A stretch of DNA of 20,000 bases from contig SEYY01023445.1 of assembly GCA_009176605.1 (NCBI GenBank), positions 45,001-65,000 on the forward strand, read 5' to 3'. This stretch comes from Armadillidium nasatum (lineage: Eukaryota > Arthropoda > Malacostraca > Isopoda > Armadillidiidae). Below, piece after piece: positions 1 through 16,630 of the stretch; positions within the stretch are counted from its first letter, which is position 1; each line of letters starts with the position of its first letter. A program made the translations under genes and the position numbers. The notes beneath the pieces are model-generated. The model had not been told where the DNA came from. It was given only the letters and a program-made list of their open reading frames with translations, and ran no database searches.

Positions 1-19
1 AGTTAAATTTACAAACAGT

Positions 20-449
<430 letters not shown>

Positions 450-586
450 TGTAGATGACCTTAGAGATTTTTTACTGTCCTGATTCTCACGTAAAGGTAA
501 AAAACTATTGCCAAAAAAGCCAGAACCAGTTTTATGGTCAAAAGTCCAAAAAGCCAATGGCTATTTGGCTTTTTGCGCCAACCCTG
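450..586. mobile_element. Right terminus of a hAT-like DNA transposon
   Basis: The segment ends at 586 with gcgccaaccctg. Its reverse complement begins CAGGGTTGGCGC, which fits the CAGGGTTGG-type start of many hAT terminal inverted repeats. Just inside the end a short motif recurs in both orientations: aaaaagcca near 495-516, ccaaaaagcca near 546-556 and tggcttttt near 566-574. This is the subterminal repeat layout expected of hAT ends. The matching left end is not in the window; it may lie beyond position 1 or have been replaced by the adjoining TA array. No transposase remnant is seen. Family membership is inferred from the terminus only. Confidence 0.5.
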
Positions 587-640
587 CTTTGGGGCTGTTT
601 TTCGAAAGACTCTTCGGGAATGCTTTTTGCTTGGGTTGCA

Positions 641-642
<2 letters not shown>

Positions 643-692
<50 letters not shown>
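643..692. repeat. Poly-T tract (T50)
   Basis: An uninterrupted run of 50 T. On the minus strand it would be a poly-A tail, so it may mark the 3' end of a minus-strand retroposed sequence, but I recognise no retroposon body below 643. Confidence 0.97.
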
Positions 693-1527
<835 letters not shown>

Positions 1528-2606
1528 TCACCTAAAGCGGATGTGCAAGCGAACTGGTCTGACAGATCTGGATCGGCGTCGCAGGATACCTCCAGTAGAT
1601 GAAGCCGATGCCAAAACAGGAGAAAACTGAGGTGTTTTCATCTCAGACAAAGGTAGAAGGCGAGGTGGAGGGGGAGAAGAAGTAGAAGAAAGTGGAAGAG
1701 AAGGAGAGATTGAATGGTCAGGTACGGATGATATTGGGGGAATAAAAAGTGTTGGAGAAGAAGAGTCCTTCAAAGTGATTCGGAGCTGTTGGATCTGACT
1801 CTTAAGAGGCAGATTTCAGTCTATCGATAGAGATAACTTCCGACCGAGAGGACACTACGTTAAGAAAGTCTTTTCACAGTCCAATATGCATCATGGCAAT
1901 AAAGAGTTGTGTGCTAATAGCAAGTTCTTTCAGGATGAAACAGTGTGAATTTTGTGTAGGTGCTTGAGTGGATTTCCAAGAAGAGGAACACTGGCAGTGG
2001 CGAGAAAGATATGTTAAAGATCTGAAGAAGGAAGAGATCTCAAAGAATAATAGAACACACTGAGAAGCCGAAGAGGTGAAACGCAAATTTCAGTAGAAGT
2101 GCACCGCAGATCGTCCTTCAAAGCAAAACGAATGCCTAGAAGAACGAAAAGAAGTGCTTCCGTCGACCATTCTTTACGAAGGTTAGCAACAAGTGAGCCT
2201 TTTAGTTGATGGTGGAAGCGTTCCATTATGTCGTTCGCTGAAAGATGGTAAGAGCTGATTCGAAAGCGAGATATGTCCAACGTTTGACAAAATTACACCA
2301 CAAACAGGATTCAAACTAAATGTTCCTGGTCAGTCGTGATTGTCTTGATTCGAAAGCGAGATATGTCCAACTTTGACAAAATTACACCACAAATTTGGAT
2401 TCAAACTAAATGTTCCTGGTCAGTCGTGATTGTCGTGAAGAGACAACTAGTTCGGCCGAAAAGGTTTCGGCAATCGTCCCAGAAGAGATGTCTTAAAGGG
2501 GGATGGATCGTCCATCATGTGAAATGGTCGAGGCGGGTGAGAGGTAAGAGAAACATTCCCAAGGTGGAAAGGCAGGAATAAAACTGGCCAGTAGCCGGGG
2601 GAGGGC
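1528..2606 (-). pseudogene. Ty3/gypsy Pol remnant: integrase core and C-terminus
   Basis: A decayed C-terminal part of a gypsy-type Pol polyprotein, read on the minus strand. In order it shows: degraded integrase core sequence (about 2606-2440); the DDE-region motif ITTDQEHLV, seen twice because of a tandem duplication; then SSYHLSANDIMERFHHQLKG, the counterpart of the usual YHPQANG-VERFHRQLK segment; then LLFVLLGIRFALKDDLRC, matching the conserved W-x-LLGIRTAPKEDL region. After a frame change, SIDRLK-like residues and a Pro/Ser-rich tail follow, ending in the Arg-rich stretch RRRSRSVRPVRL typical of gypsy Pol ends (stop at 1528-1530). Several stops and frameshifts make it non-functional. Protease, reverse transcriptase and RNase H are absent, so the element is truncated at about 2606. 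Integrase normally inserts the cDNA copy into nuclear DNA; this copy cannot. Confidence 0.85.
2255..2434. repeat. 90-bp tandem duplication inside the gypsy integrase
   Basis: Two adjacent copies with a 90-bp period (2255-2344 and 2345-2434). They share tgattcgaaagcgagatatg, then gacaaaattacaccacaaa, then tcaaactaaatgttcctggt, through to cagtcgtgattgtc. The copies differ by small compensating indels (cgtttg/ctttg; acagg/tttgg). The unit covers the integrase ITTDQE region, so that motif is duplicated in the remnant. Confidence 0.95.
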
Positions 2607-3875
2607 AGGGGGAGCAAAGCCCGTCCTGGGGTGTCCTAGCCACATTTCAGAAATTAGAATGAAAAATAGTTGCCAAAAAAAAATAAATAAATAAACCTTT
2701 GAGAATTTCTACTTCAATCCTTTCACTATAGTCGTTTTCTATTCGTCCAAGATTTACTAAAATATTTAGTTTTCTAAAATTTTATGGAAAAAATAGCGTC
2801 CTATTGGTCACTTTCGGCGCGAAACCAATTTTCCCGGGAAAATGACGTCACTACTCTTATCTAATTTAGAATCCTGTGTATCTGATTTAGTTCCCTGAAG
2901 ACAGCATTTTAAATTACTGAATTTCTCCTTAGGATTTAGATTTAACAAACCGAATGTAAAGACACCCATTTTTATGGCCGCCATTAATTATTCAAAGTTT
3001 GTGTGTAGTTTTATGTAAATTTTTTAAATTTATTTTAATTACAGTGTTAAAATATACATTAATTTCAAAATTATTTGAAAATTTTACTTATTTTTATAAG
3101 AATTTAAAATGGATACTCGTATACATAAATATATCAGTATAATTAAGCCTATTAGAAAACACTTTCTTCAGTAATATTAATTTTTTTTTTAAAATTTAAT
3201 AATAATAGGCTCTATAATTTTAATTTCGCTATTTACAGTTCTCTTATAGCAGAATAATAAATGATCCTGTATTAGTTGAATGATTTGTGAACACAATTGC
3301 CATGTTGAAAATGAATCAGCTGATTAGAGTACATATGATATTTTAGGAAATTTTGATAACACCTTTCTATTGTGCCAATCTTTAAGATACTCTAAAAAAG
3401 GCTTTTCGATAATGGGGCAAATCTAAATTTTTAGGAAGATAGTGGACGAAAAGAAAAAGGCTTATATTCGGAAATGGCTTTGATCTCCTTTTGAGAAACA
3501 GGTTTTATATAAAAATTACCTAGTATTACCATTATATCTTACCAAATGAACGAAATTGACACATTTTACAAGCAAATAAGAGCTAATTAGCTTAAAATTT
3601 CAGGTTTTTTACTTTATTTTTTTAAGATGCAGGTCACTTGTTGACAGCGGTTTTCACATCTAATATTTTAGGAGAATAAACCAAGTTCAAATTTTTATTT
3701 TATTTATTTATTTAGTAGTATTTGTGATTAGATTTATCGCACAAAAAATTTAAATCGTTTTCAGTAATTCAATCATTTTGTCACTCGGGAAAGTCTACAC
3801 ATTTCAGAGAAGCAATTTTTATAGTATTTACTTCAATATAATGTGATAATATTTGTAATATTAGTGTAAAACTTG
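2607..3875. other. AT-rich unassigned region
   Basis: About 1.27 kb with no recognisable coding, RNA or transposon signal. It holds A-rich (2675-2690) and T-rich short tracts and the motif cluster at 2803-2850. A tiny ATG frame beginning MAAINYSKF at about 2974 is too short to support as a gene. Confidence 0.55.
2803..2850. promoter_or_regulatory. Clustered CCAAT / E2F-like / CRE-like motifs
   Basis: Within 48 bp there is an inverted CCAAT box (attgg, 2803-2807), the E2F-like palindromic core tttcggcgcgaaa (2812-2824), a direct CCAAT (2825-2829), the palindrome ttttcccgggaaaa (2829-2842) and a full CRE palindrome tgacgtca (2843-2850). This is unusually GC-containing and motif-dense for its AT-rich surroundings. 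The motifs are seen directly. Promoter or enhancer function is inference, and it could be a fragment of an unrecognised transposon. Confidence 0.35.
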
Positions 3876-4461
<586 letters not shown>

Positions 4462-4474
4462 CAGAGGTGGGTGT

Positions 4475-4600
4475 GCAAATTCTAAATTTTAGAGCGCAAA
4501 GCAAAAGCGCAATTTGGAAAAACTTAGTGCGCAAGCCCAAAAGCGCACAATTTTTTAAAAATTTAATCCGCAAATACAAAAGCGCACATGTTCGCAAATC
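4475..4600. repeat. Left subterminal GCGCAAA cluster of element A
   Basis: Repeated gcgcaaag, aaaagcgcaat, gtgcgcaag, aaaagcgcac and ccgcaaat motifs over about 125 bp just inside the left TIR. They match the kind found at the right end. Such subterminal motifs are transposase-binding sites in studied hAT elements; that role is inferred here. Confidence 0.75.
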
Positions 4601-4790
4601 AAAAAAAAATTTTAAAGAGCAAATTTAGGAGCCAAAAAAAAAAAAAAAAAATAAACAAAAAAAAGTATGTAAAGATGAATTATTTTTAAATTTTATTTGA
4701 AAGATGCAAATATATAACAAAAAATGAGAAAGATTTTAATCTTATTTTTTCAATTATCTATGATCTCTTCCTCCTCGTAGCTCTTTTTTC

Positions 4791-5539
<749 letters not shown>

Positions 5540-5834
5540 AATTATGGGCAGGAGCCAATGTCGAAACTTTTTTTTTATTATTTGAGCTATTGAGCTGAAA
5601 TTTACAATATATATGCATTTTTTAAATCTAAGAACTATTGATTTCTGACGTTTTTCTGAGTTTCTAACGGTTTACTAGTAATAGGGGGTCAAAATTCAAA
5701 AAGAGATTAAATAGAAGTGGTAAAATAATGGTCAGAATGATCCAAAAACTCCCCTGTACATTCTTAGCCCCAATTTCTACAAATTAGAAACAAAACATTT
5801 GGGAAAAGTACTGATAGTTATTGATTATAGAAGT

Positions 5835-6240
5835 TCAAATTTTTTTTTGAAAAAAAAATTGAAAAAAACATACCCTTCCGGAGAAAAAAATTTATTAAAA
5901 AAAATTGATGTTTCTAATTTTTTTTAAAATTGGAAATTGTTTAGAGGAGGGATGGATCTAAAACTTTTATTTAGGACACTTTTAAAAACTAATTGTTTGA
6001 TTTCAGATACAGCCTCTCAAAATTTGGAAAATTTGAAATTTCGTCGAAAATTCGGCCATTTTCGATAAGCTGTATCTCGAATCAGACAAATAGATTTTAA
6101 AAGTGTTTTAAATAAAAGTTTTAGATCTATCCCTCCTTTAAACAATATCCAATTTTCAAAGACGTCCAATCTATATTTTTTTTTTTTAAATTTTTTTGTC
6201 CGAATGTGTGAATTTTTCAAAATTTGAAAAAAAAAATTTC
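5835..6240. repeat. Large imperfect inverted repeat (hairpin)
   Basis: Left arm 5835-6013 and right arm 6069-6240, with a spacer of about 55 bp. The best core is ggagggatggatctaaaact (from 5947) against the reverse complement of the sequence ending ctatccctcc at 6136. A 28-bp stretch there differs at one position. Inner arms tcagatacagc / gctgtatct and outer A/T-rich arms extend the pairing. Transcribed, it would form a long imperfect duplex. It sits wholly within hAT-like element A. Confidence 0.85.
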
Positions 6241-6584
6241 GACACCTGGTCAAGTAAGGGCATATATAACCTGTTTTCTGTTATGCACACATCAAAACTC
6301 AGTAAGAAGTTTTTGTAGCCAATAGATTTTTGAATATACACACCAAGTTTGAGATCAAAAAATTTTTTTATGGGGCTTCACCGTAGATTTAAACATACCT
6401 TAAATTTCAAAAATTACCCCTAAACTTTAAATCTCTCGTAAAAACGTTAGGAATGGAGTTTTTTCGTCGGGAAAAAAGCTATCTATACTGAAATTTTCAG
6501 GAGAATCGGATGAAAATAAAAATTATTTCAACAATGGATCCTTCCCATAAGCAAATCAAAATCATCAAAGATACTGCTGAACCT

Positions 6585-6710
6585 CGGTTCAAAGCAAAAG
6601 CAAATTTGCGCTTTTGTGCTTCTAAAAAAAAAGTTATTGAGCGCAAATGCAAAAGCGCAAATTTTCGAAATTTCGCACAAACGGAAAAGCGCAAATTGCG
6701 CTTTTAGGCT
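6585..6710. repeat. Right subterminal GCGCAAA cluster of element A
   Basis: Recurring aagcaaaagc, tttgcgctttt, gagcgcaaatgcaaaagcgc, cgcacaaac and aaaagcgcaaattgcgc motifs just inside the right TIR. They mirror the left cluster but are mostly in the same orientation as it. Confidence 0.75.
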
Positions 6711-6850
6711 TATACCCACCTCTGCAACAATTCCAAAGTTATAAGCAAGTTTTTTTCATTGGACCCAATAGGATTGAATGCATTGAGTTCAATGATTTTC
6801 TATAAGTTTTATCATAGAACATTTCTACTATTTTTGTGGTAATATTTAGC

Positions 6851-7800
<950 letters not shown>

Positions 7801-8043
7801 GCTATCCAACCCGGTAGACTGGCCCCTGTCAAGTGCTACTCCTCCAGAATCTTCTCTGTGCATTTCTGTCTTCAAACATTCTGTTTTCTTCAACCTCTTT
7901 CAGCGACTTGCTCCTTCTTCGTATGGCTTCCGCCACCGCCTCCAACCATCTCTTTCCTCGTCTTCCATCAATCGGTCTTCTTCACTCTGGTCTCCATTCC
8001 AACATCTTTCTCAGCCTCTCTCTCTTCTCCATTCTCTTCATGT
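7801..8043 (-). pseudogene. Outer non-LTR RT: C-terminal part, right of hAT junction
   Basis: On the minus strand this continues the reverse-transcriptase ORF interrupted by hAT-like element B. It reads FGYMKRMEKRERLRKMLEWR, then (after one stop) RPIDGRRGKRWLEAVAEAIR and LKEVEENRMFEDRNAQRRFW, and ends at a stop. This is the characteristic C-terminal tail (WFGHVKRM... / GRPRKRW-DGVEE... / DRN-WR) of widespread non-LTR retrotransposon RTs that lack RNase H. In the pre-insertion sequence it joins directly to RNQLR at 12403 and above. A short microsatellite-like tail follows at 7765-7800. I do not assign the clade beyond RTE-like or related. Confidence 0.8.
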
Positions 8044-8051
8044 ATCCAAAC
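8044..8051. repeat. Left target-site duplication of hAT-like element B
   Basis: The 8-mer atccaaac is repeated exactly at 12395-12402, on the other side of the element. Eight bases is the hAT-typical length. Confidence 0.93.
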
Positions 8052-8068
8052 TAGGGTTGGCCGACGCA

Positions 8069-8276
8069 CCGGGTGCGGTGCGGTGCGGTGCGTGGTGCGG
8101 TCATTTTGGTGCGGTGCGGTGCGGTGCGCAACGCATTTTCAGCAACCTGGTGCGGTGCGGTGCGGTGCGGTGCGAAAGAAAAATTAAAAGTGCGGTGCGG
8201 TGCGGTGCGCAAAGGAAAATCAACGGTGCGGTGCGGTGCGGTGCGTGGTGCGGCCTCTGGTGCGCACCGCACCGAA
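8069..8276. repeat. Left GGTGC pentamer clusters of element B
   Basis: Five to six blocks of tandem ggtgc (ggtgcggtgcggtgcg) are separated by short unique spacers at about 8100, 8130-8150, 8175-8188, 8208-8224 and 8250. The blocks end in a ggtgcgcacc palindrome near 8260. Strongly GC-rich against an AT-rich background. Confidence 0.97.
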
Positions 8277-8316
8277 GTTGATTGTATCCTGCAATAATCA
8301 TCTGTTTGTCAGATTT

Positions 8317-8449
<133 letters not shown>

Positions 8450-8524
8450 AAATTGTTCATATTTTCAAGGTATCATGACAGAAGAGTTAAAGTTAATATC
8501 TTTATTCCACCTTCCTCATTTCCT

Positions 8525-9075
8525 CTCGAAATTTCCTCGATAGAAAAATGAAATAGATTGTAAAAAGACGTGTCTCACTATCCTGTTTCATTGAAGGAGG
8601 TATGCGATAGTAGAGTTCAAAAGAGCAGTGCTGTTGTAATGAGCGATAGAATGGAAAGTAACATAACTTTGACGTGTGCAAAGAGATTGAAGAGAATTAG
8701 TGTGAAAGAACTGAAAAGACTTAGATTCTATCTTTTCAAGAGCAACATGAGTGGGACTATCCCAGATGTGTGAAACGTACTCTATACAGTGAAAACAAGA
8801 CACCTGTGAAAAGTAAACAAATTTCAAAGGAGCTCCAGAATATTAAACATCATAGAAGATTGTTTTCATAGAGAAGTATTGTAATCCTTTAAAGAAAGAT
8901 TACGAGAAAATGAAATAGCGAGAATATTTAAGGACAGACGAAAGTTTGAGTGGCGATGTCAGAATTGCATTGAATGGTCTATCGAGTAGAAAGATGGAGG
9001 ATCAGAGTGTTGGTGATGGAAAATTCCCATGTTTTCTCTCCCCTCTGAGAGAAAGACTAGAAGATGACTACTACA
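8525..9075 (-). pseudogene. Jockey-like RT fragment (minus strand)
   Basis: On the minus strand this is a diverged copy of the C-terminal half of the same retrotransposon that lies at 9257-12049. The segment CIEYVSHIWDSPTHVALEKI, then ESKSFQFFHTNSLQSLCTRQ, then YNSTALLNSTIAYLLQ, aligns with the plus-strand copy's CMKYASHIYVFGSIHTALLE, AFRLINSPALTNSLQSL and YNDTALLNSLVTYLLH. Upstream (8830-9075) the DNA matches the plus copy around gagaaaacatgg and tttctcgtaatctttctt. It lacks the catalytic YADD region and the endonuclease, contains stops, and is flanked by TA arrays on both sides. Confidence 0.8.
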
Positions 9076-9110
9076 GGGTCACTCTCCTAGCATTAATTAA
9101 TTGTTGTTGA

Positions 9111-12166
<3,056 letters not shown>

Positions 12167-12182
12167 TTTAATTGTATATGTC

Positions 12183-12367
12183 GGTGCGGTGCGGTGCGTG
12201 GTGCGCTGATTTCGGTGCGGTGCGGTGCGCTTAGTTTAGCTGTTGGTGCGGTGCGGTGCGGTGCACTGCATTTTGCTTCCGGTGCGGTGCGGTGTGGTGC
12301 GCAATGAACGTCAACTGGTGCGGTGCGGTGCACGACGACCTGGTGCGGTGTGGTGCGGTGCGGTGCG
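12183..12367. repeat. Right GGTGC pentamer clusters of element B
   Basis: Six blocks of tandem ggtgc/gtgcg with short spacers, in the same (plus) orientation as the left clusters. A few units have decayed to ggtgt. The blocks end next to the right TIR. Confidence 0.97.
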
Positions 12368-12394
12368 GAAAATTCCGGAGCTCGGCCAACCCTA

Positions 12395-12402
12395 ATCCAA
12401 AC
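12395..12402. repeat. Right target-site duplication of hAT-like element B
   Basis: Exact copy of atccaaac at 8044-8051. Confidence 0.93.
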
Positions 12403-13320
12403 TATCTCAACTGGTTTCTTTCCACTCGCTCCAAAATTGACTACACTTTAGGTTCCTCCCTCCTCATCCTATCTCTCAGCGATACTAATTGCCCTAATGA
12501 CTCTGAGTATTCTCATTTCCGTGGCTTCTATTCTGCTCTTTTGAACTGCTTTCATTGTCCAATGTCCAACATTTCGAACTGTACAACAATATTGATCTCA
12601 ACATTGTTGTATTTATTAGTACTTTGACTTCTTCGACATTCCTCTTTTCTTTAGTAGTAGATTAAACAATTTTACATTCTTTTAGAATTTTCTTATTCTC
12701 TTCATCAACTCATCCTCCAATCTTTCTTTTTCGTCGAACACCACACACACACCCAAGTTTTTAAATTTATTTGCCCTCTTTAATCTAGTCTCCTCTGTGT
12801 TCACAACTATAATCTTCTCTGTCCTTTGCTATTGCCATTACTTCTGCTTTCTTTCTGTTTATCTTCATACCCATTGAGTTTAGCACATTATTCCACCTAT
12901 TCACAGCATCCTGCAGATCTTCAGCTCCTGATGTTATAACTGCCTCATCATCCTCATATACTAACGTGTATTCTCTATTCTCCCTTATGCATATTCTTTT
13001 AAGACAGTTATCCAGGTACAGCGGTGGCTGTCGTACCCCGGTTTTCACTTTAAGAAATCTCTCACTTCTTCTTTCCTCCTCCTCCTCCTCCTCCTCCTCC
13101 TCTGACCATATTTATAGTTTTTTCATACATGTTCTTAATATCTATTATTAATTTTGATTGTACACTGAGACTTCTAATACTCTCCACAGTCTTTCTCCTT
13201 GTATCAGTGTAACAAATGCCTTCATATACCATTCTTTTATGTAGTCTAAATCTGTGTTGCCATTTTCCAATTTTATCTTTAATCATCATCCTCATTCTTC
13301 TCTCTAAGTTCCTCTTAACC
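12403..13320 (-). pseudogene. Outer non-LTR RT: catalytic part, left of hAT junction
   Basis: Read on the minus strand. The upstream block RRKTVESIRSLSVQSKLIID and IKNMYEKTINMVR (about 13205-13105) is followed by a (GGA)n expansion. Next comes the palm motif KVKTGVRQ, an apparent short deletion where GCVLSPLLFN normally follows, and LYLDNCLKRICIRENRE. YEDDEAVI carries the YxDD catalytic box (12947-12958, Ala replaced by Glu); then DLQDAVNRWNNVLNSMGMKI and NRKKAEVMAIAKDRED follow. After frame changes, FKNLGVCVVFDEKERLEDEL, RIEATEMRILRVIRAISIAE and LERVERNQLR lead up to the hAT junction. This is the usual order of non-LTR RT palm, thumb and C-terminal motifs. The 5' part, including any endonuclease, is missing at about 13320. 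The ORF continues at 7801-8043. Confidence 0.85.
13075..13102. repeat. (CCT)n microsatellite inside the RT remnant
   Basis: About nine CCT units. On the minus strand they insert a run of Gly (or Glu, in the ancestral frame) between the INMVR and KVKTGVRQ blocks of the reverse transcriptase. Confidence 0.95.
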
Positions 13321-13332
13321 TTATTCCTCTAT

Positions 13333-13474
<142 letters not shown>

Positions 13475-13477
13475 ATC

Positions 13478-13570
13478 ATTAAATGTTAACTAACAAAGTT
13501 AACTACTTAACTTTTAAATAATGTTAACTTTGAAAATCATTGTCGAACTCATTAACTCTCATTGACTAAA
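13478..13570. repeat. Left subterminal GTTAAC cluster of element C
   Basis: atgttaactaac, aagttaactac, cttaac, atgttaactt and cattaactc occur within about 90 bp. Similar TAAC/GTTA motifs occur at the opposite end. Confidence 0.55.
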
Positions 13571-14354
13571 GTCCGCTGAAGCTTAAATTTCCTAAATAAA
13601 TTTTTAACAGTTTCTGTATATTTTCAGATTTTCAGTACATGCACTTTGTGATGCTAATTTCCCTATAAATGTATATAAATTTTCGAGCCATCATTTGTAT
13701 GTGCAAATGTGAGCATGTATGTGTGGCATCTGAGGTAATTGTTACAATTCAAAAAAAAAAATGTTGATGTCTTGAGGTTGCAATTGCCAGTTCCACCTTA
13801 ATGAAAGAATGCCCGTTCAAGTCAAGGAATAAGATGATTTTCAACTGCAAGAAATGCAAATGTCCAAGACTGAACCAATTGAGGAATTTATGAGAGGCCT
13901 CAACAGCCTCAAACATCACATCAGGAGGATCCACCTAGCCAAGTTAACACAGTTTGAAGAGGTCTAAGCATGTTTATTCCGTGTACATTTTCGAAGTCAA
14001 CATGCTGTCCCTCAACTTTGCTTATTTTTAATTCCTCGAGAGGCTGATTAACAAGGCACTGAACACTAGTAAAAGCTCTGTCTGTAGGAAGATACCGAGT
14101 AGGTGGATTTTTTTTATTCAAATACTGACTTAAAGCAGTGCTTGATCAGGTTATAAACAAAATTTTTAAAATTTTTTATGTCAGTTAAATTTACATTTTA
14201 AATTTAAAAATAAAAATTTTAATTTACAGATTTTCAAATTTCAAGGTCCTCGTCTGATACAGTGCTAGAATATCAGTGGATCCGAATTTGAACGCCAACC
14301 CAAATTATTACTGGTATGGCCATCTAGTTCACTTGTTCAGTAGACAAGCAGGAG
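13571..14354. other. Unassigned interior of element C
   Basis: About 780 bp between the left subterminal repeats and the first recognisable hAT transposase motif. A block at 13800-13970 reads TEPIEEFMRGLNSLKHHIRR on the plus strand with stops around it. It might be degraded transposase N-terminus, but I cannot show that. Confidence 0.4.
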
Positions 14355-15565
14355 TTGAAGTATGACTGCCTTGCGGACTCTCTGGTTGTGTCTGTGGCTG
14401 ACCCTGACGTAAATGCTACTGTTGTTGGCAATCTCATAAACCAATCAGCTCATATGAAGTATCTTGCCCACATTTTCAGCCTAATGACCAGCAAGGATGC
14501 AAATTCTACACTCCAGAATGAAGTGTTTATGGGGCGGTAAAGGGAGAGTATAGCAAAGTCAGGTTTCTTCTGGAACCTGAAGGATCGCAGACAACATTTA
14601 CGCTAAGGTGGGATCGCAAAGAAAACTGACTGTCCCAAAACAAGATGAAATGGAATTCCACCTATGACCCTATCGTACTCCTCAGCACCATCTTGGGGAC
14701 TGAATGGCCTGTCTCCACAGAGTAATGATCCAGATGGAAGTCAGCGGCTTCAACGACCAGGATCTTGACTTAATTAAGATGTGAGAACTGCCAAGATAGT
14801 GAATTGATAATAAATATTAGATTTTAATATAAATATTTGCATTTAATTTAATAACATAATTTTACTTATCCGTTTCCTTAGAAATTTAAATTCATAAAGT
14901 TTACTAATTCTCCATTGTTTTATTTCCTGGTCATGTCACCTGTAGACAGAGTTTCTCAGCATTCAGGAAAAGTGCCAAGTTTACTTTCTGCTATCAGCAG
15001 TTGCTGTCCAAGAGCTTCATCTTTTGCAGCACTTTGGTCTACATACTTTTAACAACTCTCGATCAAAAATTTGGACCCTTCTTGGAAAATGAGTGTAAGC
15101 TGGTTGCTTCATTCCATTCATGGTTTCACCTCATTTTAATGAGGAAAAATGATAACACCAAAGTCGCGAAGGTGAAAGAAATATGGACTCTAAAGTCAAG
15201 GAGACCATTTACAGCAATTCTAAGAATTGGGTGGAAACAACGAGAAGAAGGAGAATGGCTTCTTTTGTGCCGAAAACCCACTCCATAGAGGGCAGCAAGA
15301 GTGACAGTCAAAAGCAATCTCATAACGGTAAAAATTTGGCTGGAGGCCAACTGTAAGCACTTCCACATAGATGTTGCCCTCTCAAGCCATCAAGTGTTTA
15401 ACTTGTTCGTTAATTTCTACACAACAATCTCCTCCATTTCTACGAAAATAACTTTGCTTCTGGTTGTTCTGTACAGGCAATGTCATTTTGAAGTTCAACA
15501 AATCATTCTTGTCTGATTTAAACTTTGACAAACAGATTTTCATAAAAGTCATGTACAAAATGTAG
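14355..15565 (+). pseudogene. hAT transposase remnant of element C
   Basis: Plus strand, several frames. KYLAHIFSLMTSKDANSTLQ (about 14457) matches the conserved hAT CAAHTLNLV-x-DA segment. Then KLTVPKQ and, after a frame change, KWNSTYDPIVLLSTI (about 14648), the hAT TRWNS-YD motif. DQKFGPFLENECKLVASFHS (about 15061) and KVAKVKEI correspond to the KRFG-LFED-ECQLAAAFHPKF region, followed by an acidic/Ser stretch. At the C-terminus VFNLFVNFYTTISSIS (about 15390) and, in another frame, NKSFLSDLNFDKQIFIKVMY with stop at 15563-15565 represent the dimerisation domain. Stops and frameshifts are frequent, so the gene is dead. The gap at 14780-14930 is AT-rich and could be a degenerate intron. The catalytic Asp/Glu positions cannot be verified. 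Confidence 0.75.
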
Positions 15566-16194
15566 AACCAGAAGAAGAGGAAAAACTGTGAATATTTCAT
15601 TTTTTTCATGTTTTTTTCATTCGGACACTTTTTTAGCTATTTTTTCAATTTAATAATAGTTTTCATCTACATTATTTATATTTCTCAAATCATTTTGCCT
15701 CTTTTTGGTCCCATAAGCTTTTAAAAGCGTACAAAAAAATAATAAAATAAAATAAAATAAATATAAAAAAAATTAAAAAATGAAAAAAAGGAATCAGGTA
15801 CAATCAGTTTTCATTTTTTCTAAAGTTAAAAAAAAAAAATAAAATCAGCATTTTTTCATTCTAAAGTAAAAAAAAATGCTTTTAACAAGACCTAAAAACG
15901 ATTTTATTTTACAGTTTTGGGACTTGTTTTAGATAATTTTCGAGCAAATTATATAAAAATTTAACTTCAAAGGTTCATCGATAACTTTTGTTGCAATTTT
16001 GACGAATTAACTGACTAACGATAACAAAAGTTATTGGTTAAAGGTTCGATTACACTGGGCGAGTTTACAGTTCAGCGAGTAGGGAGATTACTAGCAAGAA
16101 TTTAATGAAATATAACACTAGCTCAGTGTTATAGAGCCTTAACAGATTAGCGATTAACGAAATAGCTTTTTGATTCATCATTCCCCTTTTTCTT
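15566..16194. other. AT-rich 3' part and right end of element C
   Basis: A- and T-rich sequence without coding signal. It holds the right subterminal motifs, including the short hairpin taacgataac-aaaa-gttattggtta (about 16016-16040), the right terminus at 16057, and about 140 bp of unassigned flank. Confidence 0.5.

Positions 16195-16630
<436 letters not shown>

Noticed and set aside
8065-8276. CRISPR-like look of repeats with spacers in the GGTGC clusters
   Set aside because: Repeat blocks are short, variable-length pentamer runs with irregular spacers, have no cas genes, and lie between hAT TIRs in a eukaryotic genome.
8057-8297. Cys/Arg/Gly/Ala-rich repeat peptides over the GGTGC blocks, resembling a repetitive protein
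   Set aside because: Similar peptides appear in several frames and both strands, as expected from a pentamer repeat that is part of a hAT-like subterminal region.
14355-14540. Possible SET-domain-like segment (ATVVGNLINQSAHM resembles GN-x-RFINHSC)
   Set aside because: Key Cys/His and Pro-Asn residues are missing, and the following sequence fits the hAT transposase CAAHTLNLV and TRWNS motifs much better.
16043-16053. ggttcgattac resembles a tRNA/SINE B box
   Set aside because: No A box or cloverleaf upstream; the bases overlap the right terminal repeat of hAT-like element C.
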